Shown piece after piece: positions 53,370 through 62,731 of a stretch of DNA of 64,000 nt. The translations under genes were made by a program, and so were the position numbers. Numbering within the stretch: position 1 is the stretch's first letter; each line of letters opens with the position of its first letter. Source of the stretch: Microbacterium lushaniae. GTDB lineage: Bacteria; Actinomycetota; Actinomycetes; Actinomycetales; Microbacteriaceae. Under the pieces are notes generated by a model, which saw only the letters and a list, made by a program, of their open reading frames with translations, ran no database searches and was not told where the DNA came from. The stretch spans positions 1,364,001 through 1,428,000 of the forward strand of contig NZ_CP044232.1 in NCBI RefSeq assembly GCF_008727775.1. Reading direction: 5' to 3'.

Positions 53370-53998
53370 CGGCTGACGCCGAGCCACTCCGCTCGATCGA
53401 GGTCGAGCGCAAGTACGACGTCGACGACAGCGCCGTCCTGCCGGACTGGTCGGCACTGCCGGGCGTCGCGCATGTCGACGAGGCGGAAGTGCGCGAACTC
53501 GACGCCCGCTACCTCGACACCGCCGACGGAGCGCTCGCCCGGGCCCGCGTGGCCGTGCGCCGGCGCTCCGGCGGCCCCGACGCCGGGTGGCACGTGAAGG
53601 TGTCGGCACCCGACGGCCGGCACGAGTGGCAGTGGCCCCTCGACGAGGAGACCGACGATCCCGTCGTCCCTGAGGCCGTCGCCGCCGCGATCGCGCAGTG
53701 GGCGCAGCCGCCCTTCACCCCGCTCGCCCGCGTGCGCAACACCCGCACGGCCTACGCTCTGCGCGACACCGCCGGGGCCCTCGTCGCGGAGTTCGTCGAT
53801 GACCGCGTGCGCGCCCGCGACGAGCGCAGCGGCCGGGAATCGGCGTGGCGCGAGTGGGAGGTCGAGCTCGGCCCCGCCGCCCCGGCCGATCCGGACCGGC
53901 AGGCGGCGTTCTTCACCGCGGTGGACGCTGCGGTGGCTGCCGTGGGCGCCCGCCCCGCCGCATCCGGCTCCAAGCTCGCCCGCACGCTCGGCCGCTGA
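53366..53998 (+). CDS. CYTH-domain (triphosphate tunnel metalloenzyme) protein
   Basis: A 210-residue protein with the EXEXK signature IEVERKYDV (Glu12, Glu14, Lys16) and Arg/Lys-rich strands (RARVAVRRRSGGPDAGWHVKV). Such tunnel enzymes hydrolyse tripolyphosphate or nucleoside triphosphates, or bind polyphosphate. The GTG start overlaps the preceding gene. Confidence 0.9.
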   Translation: MTADAEPLRSIEVERKYDVDDSAVLPDWSALPGVAHVDEAEVRELDARYLDTADGALARARVAVRRRSGGPDAGWHVKVSAPDGRHEWQWPLDEETDDPVVPEAVAAAIAQWAQPPFTPLARVRNTRTAYALRDTAGALVAEFVDDRVRARDERSGRESAWREWEVELGPAAPADPDRQAAFFTAVDAAVAAVGARPAASGSKLARTLGR

Positions 53999-54010
53999 CC
54001 GCGGAAAACA

Positions 54011-54051
54011 CTGCGGCGCCGCCCCCGGCTTCGGTCGGGGCGGCGCCGCAG
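54011..54051. terminator. Bidirectional terminator hairpin
   Basis: CTGCGGCGCCGCCCC (54011-54025) pairs perfectly with GGGGCGGCGCCGCAG (54037-54051), an 11-base loop between them. It lies between the convergent CYTH and lipoamide dehydrogenase genes. GC-only stem, no T-run. Confidence 0.65.
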
Positions 54052-54068
54052 GTCGGGCGTGTGAGACC

Positions 54069-55466
54069 TCAGATGTTGATCATGTGACCCGACAGGCCGT
54101 GGAACGCCTCCTGCAGCGCCTCCGACAGCGTGGGGTGGGTGTGGACGTTGCGCGCCAGCTCGAGGGCGGTCAGGTCCCACTTCTGCGCGAGGGTCAGCTC
54201 GGGCAGAAGCTCCGAGACATCGGGGCCGATGAGGTGCCCGCCCAGCAGCTCGAGGTGCTCGGCGTCGGCGATGAGCTTGACGAAGCCGATCGGCTCGCCC
54301 AGGCCGTTGGCCTTGCCGTTGGCGGTGAAGGGGAACTTCGCGACCTTGATCTCGTGACCGGCGTCGCGGGCCTGCTGCTCGGTGAGACCGAAGGAGGCCA
54401 CCTGCGGCGTGCAGAACGTCGCGCGCGGCATCATCCGGTAGTCGCCCAGGGTCATCGTCTCGGCCTTGCCGATCGTCTCGGCGGCCACGACGCCCTGCGC
54501 CTCGGCCACGTGGGCCAGTTGCAGCTTCGCGGTGACATCGCCGATCGCGTAGATGTGCGGCACGTTCGTGCGCATGTGGTCATCGATGCCGATGGCCCCG
54601 CGCTCGGTGAGCTTCACGCCCGTGCTCTCCAGGCCGAAGCCCTCCACGCGCGGCGCGAAGCCGATCGACATGAGCACGCGGTCGGCCTCGATCGAGCCCT
54701 GCGCGCCGTCCTTGCCGGTGTAGGTGACGGTGACCTTGTCGCCGGAGTCTTCGACCTTCTCCACCTTGGTGGAGGTGAGGATGTCCACGCCGTAGCCGCG
54801 GTACTGCTTCTGGATCTCCTTGGAGACCTCGGCGTCTTCGTTGGGGAGGGCGCGGTCGAGGAACTCGATGATCGTGACCTTGACGCCGTAGTTGGTCAGG
54901 ACGTACGCGAACTCCATGCCGATGGCCCCGGCGCCGACGATGACGATCGACTTCGGCAGCTCGCGGTTGAGGATCTGCTCCTCGTACGTCACGACGTTCT
55001 CGCTCAGGCTCACGCCCGGCAGGAGCCGCACGGTGGAGCCGGTGGCGATGATGGCGTTGTCGAAGGTCACGCGCTCGACCGAGCCGTTGGCACCGGCGAC
55101 GTCGATGGAGTTCGCGTCGACGAACGTGCCGCGCCCGTCGTACTCGGTGACCTTGTTCTTCTTCATCAGGTAGTGGATGCCCTTGACGTGCTGGTCGGCA
55201 ACCTTGCGGCTGCGATCCCACGCGGTGCCGAAGTCGAAGTGCACGTCTCCGGAGATGCCGAACAGGTCGGCCTTGGCGTGGAACGTGTGCGCCAGGTCGG
55301 CGTTGCGCAGCAGCGCCTTGGAGGGGATGCAGCCGACGTTCAGGCACACACCGCCCCAGTACTTCTCTTCGATGACCGCGACAGAGAGGCCCAGTTGAGC
55401 GCTGCGGATCGCCGCGACGTAACCGCCGGGGCCCGCGCCGAGGATGACGACGTCGTAGTGAGGCAT
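54069..55466 (-). CDS. lpdA: Dihydrolipoamide dehydrogenase
   Basis: A 465-residue flavoprotein, the E3 component of 2-oxo acid dehydrogenases. [15 protein letters not shown] (7-21) binds FAD, Cys41 and Cys46 in [15 protein letters not shown] are the redox pair, [13 protein letters not shown] binds NAD, and His444 with Glu449 in [10 protein letters not shown] is the acid-base pair. Length is usual. No E1 or E2 gene is nearby. Confidence 0.95.
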   Translation of the reverse strand: MPHYDVVILGAGPGGYVAAIRSAQLGLSVAVIEEKYWGGVCLNVGCIPSKALLRNADLAHTFHAKADLFGISGDVHFDFGTAWDRSRKVADQHVKGIHYLMKKNKVTEYDGRGTFVDANSIDVAGANGSVERVTFDNAIIATGSTVRLLPGVSLSENVVTYEEQILNRELPKSIVIVGAGAIGMEFAYVLTNYGVKVTIIEFLDRALPNEDAEVSKEIQKQYRGYGVDILTSTKVEKVEDSGDKVTVTYTGKDGAQGSIEADRVLMSIGFAPRVEGFGLESTGVKLTERGAIGIDDHMRTNVPHIYAIGDVTAKLQLAHVAEAQGVVAAETIGKAETMTLGDYRMMPRATFCTPQVASFGLTEQQARDAGHEIKVAKFPFTANGKANGLGEPIGFVKLIADAEHLELLGGHLIGPDVSELLPELTLAQKWDLTALELARNVHTHPTLSEALQEAFHGLSGHMINI

Positions 55467-55476
55467 GACTCCCAGC

Positions 55477-56115
55477 CTATCGCCCGTCGCGCGTGCCGGA
55501 GCCGGTCTGCGCGCGCCGCGGGCGGATGACCAGGAGGTACACGACGACCCCGATCACGACGACCAGCACGACCGCGCCGACGATCCACGGCAGCGGGTCG
55601 GCGCCGTCCTCGCCGTCCTCGCTCGATATGAGCGTGGGGGAGGGGGAGGGCTCGGCGGAGTCGGTGGGGGTGGCCGTCTCGCTGGGCTCCGGCGCCGCCG
55701 TGGGCGTCTGGGTCGGCGCGGGCGGGGTGACCGTGAACGCGAACTCGCCCGAGATCGGGTGGCCGTCGCTGGAGACCACGCGCCACACCACCTGGATGCT
55801 GCCGCTGGGCTCGCCCGACAGTGCCTGCGTGAGCGTGGTGCCCGCCACGACGGCGGGGCCTTCGGCCAGCGCGGTGCCCGCGGCATCCGTCACCTGCACC
55901 TGGTTCGCGTCGTCGGCGCCGAGGAGCTCGGCGCTGAAGGTGAGCGTCAGCGTCTCGGGGAGTGCGGTCAGCTCGGCGCCGGCCTCCGGGTCGGTCGAGA
56001 CGAGTTGGTCGTGCGCCGCCGCCGGCGACGCCGCGCCCCACAGCAGGGCGAGGCCCATCAGGAGGACCGTCGCAAGGGCGGTCAGGGGGTGGATGCGGAA
56101 GCGGTCGGGGGTCAC
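55477..56115 (-). CDS. CopC-domain copper-binding protein, membrane-anchored
   Basis: A 212-residue exported protein. The signal peptide ends PAAA, leaving His35 as the first residue ([15 protein letters not shown]); His119 in [13 protein letters not shown] is the second copper ligand, as in CopC. A Pro/Thr/Glu-rich linker (about 127-175) leads to a transmembrane helix (about 180-202) and a short basic tail. It binds copper outside the cell or delivers it to an unlinked CopD/YcnJ partner. Confidence 0.85.
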   Translation of the reverse strand: MTPDRFRIHPLTALATVLLMGLALLWGAASPAAAHDQLVSTDPEAGAELTALPETLTLTFSAELLGADDANQVQVTDAAGTALAEGPAVVAGTTLTQALSGEPSGSIQVVWRVVSSDGHPISGEFAFTVTPPAPTQTPTAAPEPSETATPTDSAEPSPSPTLISSEDGEDGADPLPWIVGAVVLVVVIGVVVYLLVIRPRRAQTGSGTRDGR

Positions 56116-56426
56116 CCTTCCGAGCCTACCCGCGGCCCTGCGCGGGCCACCGGCTGCCCCTGCCGGGCGGCCAGGCGGGGAATCCGCCCGCTGCCGCATG
56201 GGGACGGAGGTGCGGGATGGACACCCCGATGATGGGCGCGATGCCGGGTGCCGGACTCGACACGGTGGACTCCTTGTCAGTAGGTTCGAATCCCCGCCCT
56301 GTGAGGCGGATCCGGAACCGGTGCCCGAACGCCGACCCAGAGCGCAGCACAGCGCCGTGGCGTCGCGGGGGAGAGGCCGCATCAGGCCCGCCGCTTTCGG
56401 TTAGTGTGGATGAGGAAGGAGGACTC
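56116..56426. other. Intergenic region between copC-like gene and garA
   Basis: The 311 bases separate divergent genes. No convincing gene is present. A GGTTCGAATCC stretch near 56284 resembles a tRNA T-loop, but no tRNA folds around it. The plus-strand side ends in a strong GGAAGGAGG ribosome-binding site for garA. Promoters for both genes are expected here but no clear boxes stand out. Confidence 0.5.
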
Positions 56427-56927
56427 GTGGACGAAACACGTCGACCCGAGCCGGGCGAGATCCGGCGCGACGCCGATAACGGCACCTCGGATGCCCGTTC
56501 GCACGACACCACGCAGACCTTCGGCCACGACGCCGACCTGTCCTTCGTGCCGTTCGGAAGCGAGCTGAGCGAGACCGAGATCGAGGCGATCGGGGCGCTG
56601 CCGTCAGGCGCTGCCCTCCTGCTCGTGCGCTCGGGCCCCACTGCCGGCGCCCGCTATCTGCTCGACACCGACGTCACCACGGTCGGTCGTCACCCCGAGG
56701 CCGATATCTTCTTCGACGACGTGACGGTCTCCCGCCGGCACGCCGAGATCATCCGCGAGGGCGTGCGTTTCGACATCGTCGACCAGCGCTCGCTCAACGG
56801 CACCTACGTCAACGGGGAGCGGGTGGACCGCACGACGCTCGCCAACGGCGCCGAGGTGCGCATCGGCAAGTTCCGCCTGACCTTCTTCGTCTCGCCCGCG
56901 GACCTCCCGCCGGCCGCCAACGCCTGA
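56427..56927 (+). CDS. garA: FHA-domain protein GarA/OdhI, regulator of 2-oxoglutarate metabolism
   Basis: A 166-residue protein: an N-terminal phospho-threonine region (DTTQTF, Thr28, Thr29 and Thr31) and an FHA domain from about 80 to 155 with Arg88, Ser102, Arg104 and Asn124 in VGRHPEADIFFDDVTVSRRH and SLNGTYVNG. Homologues GarA and OdhI inhibit 2-oxoglutarate dehydrogenase until phosphorylated by Ser/Thr kinases at ETTS. GTG 56427 follows GGAGG by four bases. The two MerR genes that follow are the family's usual neighbours. Confidence 0.9.
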   Translation: MDETRRPEPGEIRRDADNGTSDARSHDTTQTFGHDADLSFVPFGSELSETEIEAIGALPSGAALLLVRSGPTAGARYLLDTDVTTVGRHPEADIFFDDVTVSRRHAEIIREGVRFDIVDQRSLNGTYVNGERVDRTTLANGAEVRIGKFRLTFFVSPADLPPAANA

Positions 56928-57613
56928 TGCCCGCCGCATCCGCCCGTGGACGTTCGTCGTCCGCGGGGCTGCTGAGCATCGGCCAGGTGCTGGCGCGGCT
57001 GACCCCGGAATTCCCCTCGCTGACCTCCAGCAAGCTCCGCTTCCTCGAGGTGCAGGGGATCGTCGCGCCCACGCGGACGGACTCGGGGTACCGCAAGTTC
57101 TGCGCCGCAGACCTCGACCGTCTGCGCCTGGCGCTCACGCTGCAGCGCGACCACTACCTGCCGCTGAACGTCATCCGCGACTACCTCGCCGAGCTCGACG
57201 CGGGCCGCAATCCGTCGCCGCCGAGCGCCGTCCCCTCCATCGTGCCCGCTCCGCGCCGGTACCGCCGGGCGGAGCTGCTGGCCGCCGCAGGGGCCGCCCC
57301 GCAGCTGCTCAACGATGCGATCAGCACCGGGATGATCGCGGCGTCCGAGACGTACACCGATCAGACGCTGGCCCTGCTGCGCGCGCTCGTGGCGCTGGAT
57401 CGGCACGGCATCGAACCGCGCCACCTGCGCAGTCTCCGCCAGAGCGCCGAGCGCGAGGCCTCGCTCATCGAGTCGGCGCTGGCGACCCTCATGCGTCGCC
57501 CGGATGCCGCGTCCCGCGCGCGTGCGAGCGAGCTCGCCCCGGAGCTGGCCAAACGTCTCGAGGACGTGCGTGCGGTGTTCGTGCGCGACGCGATCGATCG
57601 CATCATCTCGTGA
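56927..57613 (+). CDS. MerR-family regulator, FtsR-like
   Basis: A 228-residue protein whose MerR HTH reads LLSIGQVLARLTPEFPSLTSSKLRFLEVQGIVAPTRTDSGYRKF, like FtsR of corynebacteria, which regulates ftsZ. A C-terminal helical domain of about 110 residues follows. The ATG overlaps the garA stop by one base (TGATG). Binding to ftsZ here is only inferred from family and context. Confidence 0.88.
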   Translation: MPAASARGRSSSAGLLSIGQVLARLTPEFPSLTSSKLRFLEVQGIVAPTRTDSGYRKFCAADLDRLRLALTLQRDHYLPLNVIRDYLAELDAGRNPSPPSAVPSIVPAPRRYRRAELLAAAGAAPQLLNDAISTGMIAASETYTDQTLALLRALVALDRHGIEPRHLRSLRQSAEREASLIESALATLMRRPDAASRARASELAPELAKRLEDVRAVFVRDAIDRIIS

Positions 57614-57710
57614 TGGCGCGACACGCCGAACCCGGGATGCGGATGTCGTTGCCGCGGGCCGCTCGCTCATCTAGCGTTGACGTATCCGATTCCCCGAGGA
57701 GGTTCCTGGC

Positions 57711-58256
57711 ATGACCGCTGGAAAAGCAGTCGGCGAACCTCGGTTCGTCTCGGATCTCCTGTTCACCGACGGTCTGCCGGAGATGGACGACGAAGTCGGG
57801 TACCGCGGCGCCGTCGCCGCACGTGCGGCCGGCATCACCTACCGTCAGCTGGACTACTGGGCACGCACCGAACTGGTCGAGCCGACCGTCCGCGGGGCGT
57901 CGGGCTCGGGTTCGCAGCGGCTGTACGGCTTCCGCGACATCCTCGTCCTCAAGCTCGTCAAGCGTCTCCTGGACACCGGGATCTCGCTCCAGCAGATCCG
58001 CACCGCCGTCGATCAGCTCCGCGCCGCCGGCATCCGCGACCTCGCCGGCACGACGCTCATGAGCGACGGCGCGTCGGTGTACCTGTGCACGTCCAACGAC
58101 GAGGTCATCGACCTCGTCAGTCGCGGCCAGGGCGTCTTCGGCATCGCCGTGGGCAAGGTGCTGCGTGAGGTCGAGTCCACGCTCGTGGAGTTCGACGCGA
58201 CCGCACCCGACCCGGTCGACGAGCTCGCGGCCCACCGCGCGAAGCGCACCGCGTAA
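57711..58256 (+). CDS. MerR-family regulator (second of the garA cluster)
   Basis: A 181-residue protein with a MerR HTH (RGAVAARAAGITYRQLDYWARTELVEPTVRGASGSGSQRLYGF, about 32-74) and a helical C-terminus. It matches the Rv1830-like member of the garA cluster. A GAGGAGG ribosome-binding site lies nine bases before the ATG. In mycobacteria a bifunctional nuclease gene lies between the two MerR genes; here the gap is only 97 bases and contains none. Confidence 0.88.
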   Translation: MTAGKAVGEPRFVSDLLFTDGLPEMDDEVGYRGAVAARAAGITYRQLDYWARTELVEPTVRGASGSGSQRLYGFRDILVLKLVKRLLDTGISLQQIRTAVDQLRAAGIRDLAGTTLMSDGASVYLCTSNDEVIDLVSRGQGVFGIAVGKVLREVESTLVEFDATAPDPVDELAAHRAKRTA

Positions 58257-58307
58257 CTTCCCGGCGCCGCATCCGCACCGCCCGCGTGCGGGTGGATCGT
58301 GCGCGCC

Positions 58308-58380
58308 CGAATCAGGAAGATCGCCGGAATCAGGCCGATTCGGCCTGATTCCATCCTGATCCGGGCGAATCGCCTGATTC
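58308..58380. repeat. Cluster of nested GAATCAGG inverted repeats
   Basis: The octamer GAATCAGG or its complement occurs at 58309-58316, 58327-58334, 58344-58351 and 58373-58380, with a one-mismatch copy at 58355-58362. The centre is a perfect 13-base palindrome around one T (58326-58352). Located between the convergent MerR and ParA genes, the RNA would form a strong terminator on both strands; a protein-binding site is also possible. Confidence 0.6.
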
Positions 58381-58399
58381 CGGGGGACGGACCGGCGGG

Positions 58400-59212
58400 T
58401 CAGACGCTGGCGACGTCGCCGGGGATCGGGATGCGGCCGGTGCGCATCACGCGATCCAGCAACGCGTCGAAGTCGGCGGCGAGCTCCTGTGCGGAATCTC
58501 CCGGCCACACGTGCAGCGGCTTCGCCGCGCCCTGGGCCTGCTGCAGCGACGTGCGCTCTGGCAGCTGCGGGTTCAGCACCAGCGGGCCGAACATGTCGCG
58601 CAGCTCCTTGATGCGGAACTGGTGCTCGATCGACTGCGGGCGGACGCGGTTGACCACGACACCCAGCGGCTGAAGACGGGGGGAGAGGCCGCGGCGGATC
58701 TCCTCGATCGCCCGCAGCGCACGGTCGGCGGCGGCGACGGAGAACAGGCCGGGCTCGGTGACGACGATGACGCGGTCGCTCGCGGCCCACGCGGTGCGCG
58801 TGAGCGCGTTGAGCGAGGGGGCGCAGTCGATCAGCACGAGGTCGTAGTCGGCTTCGATCGTGGCGAGGGCTTCTTCGAGCTTCCACACGTCGCGGACGCT
58901 GGGATGCGGGCCGTCGAAGTTGATCGCCGACGGGCTGCCGATGAGCACGTCGATCGTGCCGGGGTGGACCTTGGCCCACCCGCTGGTCGTGATCGCCTGG
59001 CGGACGACCTTCTCGCGCGGATTGGCGAGGACGTCGGCGATGTTCAGCCGGCCCGCCACCTGGATGTCCATGCCCGTGGACACGTCGGATTGGGGGTCGA
59101 GGTCGACGACGAGGGTGCGCACGCCGCGGGCGAAGGCCGCGGAGGCCAGGCCGAGCGTGACGGTGGTCTTGCCGACGCCGCCCTTGAGCGAGCTGACGGA
59201 GAGTACGTGCAC
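58400..59212 (-). CDS. ParA-family ATPase
   Basis: A 270-residue deviant Walker-A ATPase: KGGVGKTT (10-17), DLDPQSD and LVLIDCAPSLNALT. Length and motifs match ParA/Soj-like proteins that move chromosomes, plasmids or protein clusters. No ParB gene lies beside it, so a cargo other than the chromosome is possible. GTG start at 59212. Confidence 0.9.
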   Translation of the reverse strand: MHVLSVSSLKGGVGKTTVTLGLASAAFARGVRTLVVDLDPQSDVSTGMDIQVAGRLNIADVLANPREKVVRQAITTSGWAKVHPGTIDVLIGSPSAINFDGPHPSVRDVWKLEEALATIEADYDLVLIDCAPSLNALTRTAWAASDRVIVVTEPGLFSVAAADRALRAIEEIRRGLSPRLQPLGVVVNRVRPQSIEHQFRIKELRDMFGPLVLNPQLPERTSLQQAQGAAKPLHVWPGDSAQELAADFDALLDRVMRTGRIPIPGDVASV

Positions 59213-59277
59213 AAGCGTCTACGTTACCGTCCCCTAGGCTGAGTGCACACTCAACCGGCCGCCACTGTGAGGTGTGC

Positions 59278-62200
59278 ATGTTCCGAAAGATCCTGGTCGC
59301 CAACCGCGGCGAGATCGCCATCCGTGCTTTTCGAGCCGCTTACGAGGTGGGAGCGCGCACCGTCGCGGTCTACCCGTACGAGGATCGGTTCTCCCTCCAC
59401 CGCCTGAAAGCGGATGAGGCGTACCAGATCGGTGAGCGCGGGCATCCCGTGCGCGCCTACCTGAGTGTCGACGAGATCATCCGCGTCGCACGCGAGAGCG
59501 GGGCCGATGCGATCTACCCCGGCTATGGCTTCCTCTCCGAGAACCCCGAGCTCGCCGAGAAGGCCGCCGCGAACGGCATCGCCTTCATCGGCCCGCCCGC
59601 CTCGGTGCTGGAGATGGCCGGCAACAAGGTCACCGCCAAGGAGCACGCGGTCGCCGCGGGCGTGCCGGTCCTGCGCTCCACCGAGGCCTCCGACGACATC
59701 GACGCCCTGGTGGCCCAGGGCGAGGACATCGGGTTCCCGCTGTTCGCCAAGGCCGTCGCCGGCGGCGGCGGGCGCGGCATGCGGCGCGTGGACTCCGCCG
59801 GCGAGCTCGCACCGGCGCTGGCCGAGGCCATGCGCGAGGCGGAGAGCGCGTTCGGCGATGCGCGGATGTTCCTCGAGCAGGCCGTGCAGCGCCCGCGCCA
59901 CGTCGAGGTGCAGATCCTCGCCGATCAGGCCGGGCACACCGTGCACCTGTTCGAGCGCGACTGCTCGGTGCAGCGCCGCCACCAGAAGGTCATCGAGATC
60001 GCGCCGGCTCCCAACCTCTCCGAGGACGTGCGGGATGCGCTGCACCGGTACGCCATCGCGTTCGCCCAGTCGATCGGCTACCAAAACGCCGGCACCGTGG
60101 AGTTCCTGCTGGAGACGGCAGGACCGCGCACGGGCGAGGTCGTCTTCATCGAGATGAACCCCCGCATCCAGGTCGAGCACACCGTGACCGAGGAGGTCAC
60201 CGACGTCGACCTCGTGCAGTCGCAGATGCGCATCGCGGCCGGGCAGACCCTCGACGAGCTGCACCTCGCGCAGGAGGACATCCGCCTGCGCGGCGCCGCG
60301 CTGCAGTGCCGCATCACGACCGAGGACCCGTCGCAGGGCTTCCGTCCCGACACCGGCAAGATCACGACGTACCGCTCACCCGGCGGTGCGGGGGTGCGCC
60401 TGGACGGCGGCACGACCGCCGCGGGTGCGCAGATCAGTCCGCACTTCGATTCGATGCTCGCCAAGCTCACGTGCCGCGGGCGCGACTTCCCCGCCGCGGT
60501 CGCCCGTGCCCGCCGTTCGCTCGCGGAATTCCGCATCCGCGGGGTGTCCACCAACATCCCGTTCCTGCAGGCGGTGCTGGATGACCCCGCCTTCCTCGCC
60601 GGCGATGTCAGCACGTCGTTCATCGACGAGCGCCCGGAGCTGCTGCGCGGGCGGGAGTCCAAGGACCGCGGCTCGAAGATCCTCAACTGGCTCGTGGATG
60701 CGACGGTGAACCGCCCGCACGGCGAGAACCCCGTGACGGTGAACCCGAAGCTGAAGCTCCCCGCGCTCGACCTGCTCACCCCCGCGCCGGCGGGATCGCG
60801 TCAGCGCCTCGAGCAGCTCGGCCCAGAAGGATTCGCCCGCTCCCTGCGCGAGCAGCGCGCCCTCGCCGTGACGGAGACGACCTTCCGCGACGCCCACCAG
60901 TCGCTCCTGGCCACGCGCGTGCGCACCAAGGACCTCGCGATCGTGGCGCCCTACGTCGCACGCATGACGCCTCAGCTGCTCTCGGTGGAGGCGTGGGGCG
61001 GTGCCACGTACGACGTGGCGCTGCGGTTCCTCGGCGAAGACCCGTGGGAGCGACTGGACGCGCTGCGCAGCGCGCTGCCCAACGTCGCGGTGCAGATGCT
61101 CCTGCGCGGACGCAACACGGTGGGCTACACGCCGTATCCGACCGAGGTGACCGACGCGTTCGTGGCCGAGGCATCCGACAGCGGCATCGACATCTTCCGC
61201 ATCTTCGACGCGCTCAACGACGTCGCCCAGATGCGTCCGGCCATCGATGCCGTGCTGGCGACGGGACGCTCGGTCGCGGAGGTGGCCGTGTGCTACACCG
61301 GCGACCTGCTCGATCCGGCCGAGAACCTCTACACGCTGGATTACTACCTGCGCCTGGCCGAGCAGATCGTCGACGCCGGTGCGCACGTACTGGCGATCAA
61401 GGACATGGCGGGGCTGCTCCGGCCCGGCGCTGCCTCGCGCCTGGTGACGGCCCTGCGCGAACGGTTCGACCTCCCCGTGCACGTGCACACGCACGACACC
61501 GCCGGCGGCCAGCTGGCCACCCTCCTGGCGGCGTCGGCGGCCGGTGCGGATGCGGTGGACGCGGCATCCGCGCCGATGGCGGGCACCACGAGCCAGCCGT
61601 CGCTGTCCGCTCTCGTGGCGGCCCTGGCCCACACCGACCGCGACACCGGACTGGACCTGCAGGCGGTGTCGGATCTCGAGCCGTACTGGGAGGCCGTGCG
61701 CCACCTGTACCGCCCGTTCGAGTCGGGCCTTCCGGGGCCCACGGGGCGTGTGTACCGCCACGAGATCCCCGGCGGCCAGCTGTCCAACCTGCGTCAGCAG
61801 GCCATCGCGCTGGGGTTGTCGGAGGACTTCGAGCTCATCGAGGAGATGTACGCCGCCGCGAACGACATCCTCGGCCGGGTGCCCAAGGTGACGCCCTCGT
61901 CCAAGGTCGTCGGCGACCTCGCGCTGCACCTCGCGGCGGTCAAGGCCGACCCGGCCGACTTCGCCGCCCACCCGGAGAAGTACGACGTGCCCGACTCCGT
62001 GGTTGGATTCATGGCCGGCGAGCTCGGCGACCTCCCGGGCGGATGGCCGGAGCCGTTCCGCACGAAGGTGCTCGCGGGGCGCGAGGTGAAGATCGGCGTG
62101 ACGCCGCTGACCGACGAGGATGCGGTGCACCTGGCCGGCACGTCGGCCCAGCGCCGGGAGCGCCTGAACACCCTGCTGTTCCCCGGGCCGACGCGCACGT

Positions 62201-62685
62201 TCACGGAGGTGCGGGACGCCTACGGCGACCTCAGCGTGCTGGACACCGCCGACTACCTGTACGGGCTCATGCCCGGCTCCGAGCACATGGTGGAGATCGA
62301 GAAGGGCGTGCAGCTGTTCGTCGGTCTCGAGGCGATCGGCGACGCCGACGACAAGGGCATGCGCACCGTCATGACCACCCTCAACGGCCAGTTGCGCCCG
62401 GTGTTCGTCCGCGACCGCTCGATCGCGGTGGAGACGCGGTCGGCCGAGCGCGCCGACACCTCCAAGCCCGGTCAGGTCGCCGCCCCGTTCTCGGGCGTGG
62501 TGACCCTCAAGACCGCGGTCGGTGACACGGTCGCCGCCGGTCAGGCCGTCGCCTCGATCGAGGCGATGAAGATGGAGGCGGCGATCACCAGTCCCGTCGA
62601 CGGCGTCGTGGAGCGCCTCGTCGTGGGCAGCACGCAGCAGGTGGACGCAGGGGACCTTTTGGTCGTCATCCGCCCCTCGCAGTAA
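59278..62685 (+). CDS. pyc: Pyruvate carboxylase
   Basis: An 1135-residue biotin enzyme. The biotin carboxylase (about 1-450) starts RKILVANRGEIAIRAFRAA and has the glycine loop KAVAGGGGRGMRR; a carboxyltransferase follows (about 530-800; TFRDAHQSLLATRVR, DIFRIFDALNDV); a biotinyl domain ends it with the lysine in EAMKMEA. It converts pyruvate to oxaloacetate. ATG 59278 was chosen over GTG 59272, as GAGG lies seven bases upstream of it. Confidence 0.95.
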   Translation: MFRKILVANRGEIAIRAFRAAYEVGARTVAVYPYEDRFSLHRLKADEAYQIGERGHPVRAYLSVDEIIRVARESGADAIYPGYGFLSENPELAEKAAANGIAFIGPPASVLEMAGNKVTAKEHAVAAGVPVLRSTEASDDIDALVAQGEDIGFPLFAKAVAGGGGRGMRRVDSAGELAPALAEAMREAESAFGDARMFLEQAVQRPRHVEVQILADQAGHTVHLFERDCSVQRRHQKVIEIAPAPNLSEDVRDALHRYAIAFAQSIGYQNAGTVEFLLETAGPRTGEVVFIEMNPRIQVEHTVTEEVTDVDLVQSQMRIAAGQTLDELHLAQEDIRLRGAALQCRITTEDPSQGFRPDTGKITTYRSPGGAGVRLDGGTTAAGAQISPHFDSMLAKLTCRGRDFPAAVARARRSLAEFRIRGVSTNIPFLQAVLDDPAFLAGDVSTSFIDERPELLRGRESKDRGSKILNWLVDATVNRPHGENPVTVNPKLKLPALDLLTPAPAGSRQRLEQLGPEGFARSLREQRALAVTETTFRDAHQSLLATRVRTKDLAIVAPYVARMTPQLLSVEAWGGATYDVALRFLGEDPWERLDALRSALPNVAVQMLLRGRNTVGYTPYPTEVTDAFVAEASDSGIDIFRIFDALNDVAQMRPAIDAVLATGRSVAEVAVCYTGDLLDPAENLYTLDYYLRLAEQIVDAGAHVLAIKDMAGLLRPGAASRLVTALRERFDLPVHVHTHDTAGGQLATLLAASAAGADAVDAASAPMAGTTSQPSLSALVAALAHTDRDTGLDLQAVSDLEPYWEAVRHLYRPFESGLPGPTGRVYRHEIPGGQLSNLRQQAIALGLSEDFELIEEMYAAANDILGRVPKVTPSSKVVGDLALHLAAVKADPADFAAHPEKYDVPDSVVGFMAGELGDLPGGWPEPFRTKVLAGREVKIGVTPLTDEDAVHLAGTSAQRRERLNTLLFPGPTRTFTEVRDAYGDLSVLDTADYLYGLMPGSEHMVEIEKGVQLFVGLEAIGDADDKGMRTVMTTLNGQLRPVFVRDRSIAVETRSAERADTSKPGQVAAPFSGVVTLKTAVGDTVAAGQAVASIEAMKMEAAITSPVDGVVERLVVGSTQQVDAGDLLVVIRPSQ

Positions 62686-62731
62686 CCTGGGGGATGGGCG
62701 CGTGCGCCCGATTCCCGTTTGGAGACCTGCT

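Noticed and set aside
56275..56305. tRNA gene suggested by GGTTCGAATCC
   Set aside because: The T-stem bases around this loop do not pair, and no acceptor or anticodon arms can be found within 90 bases.
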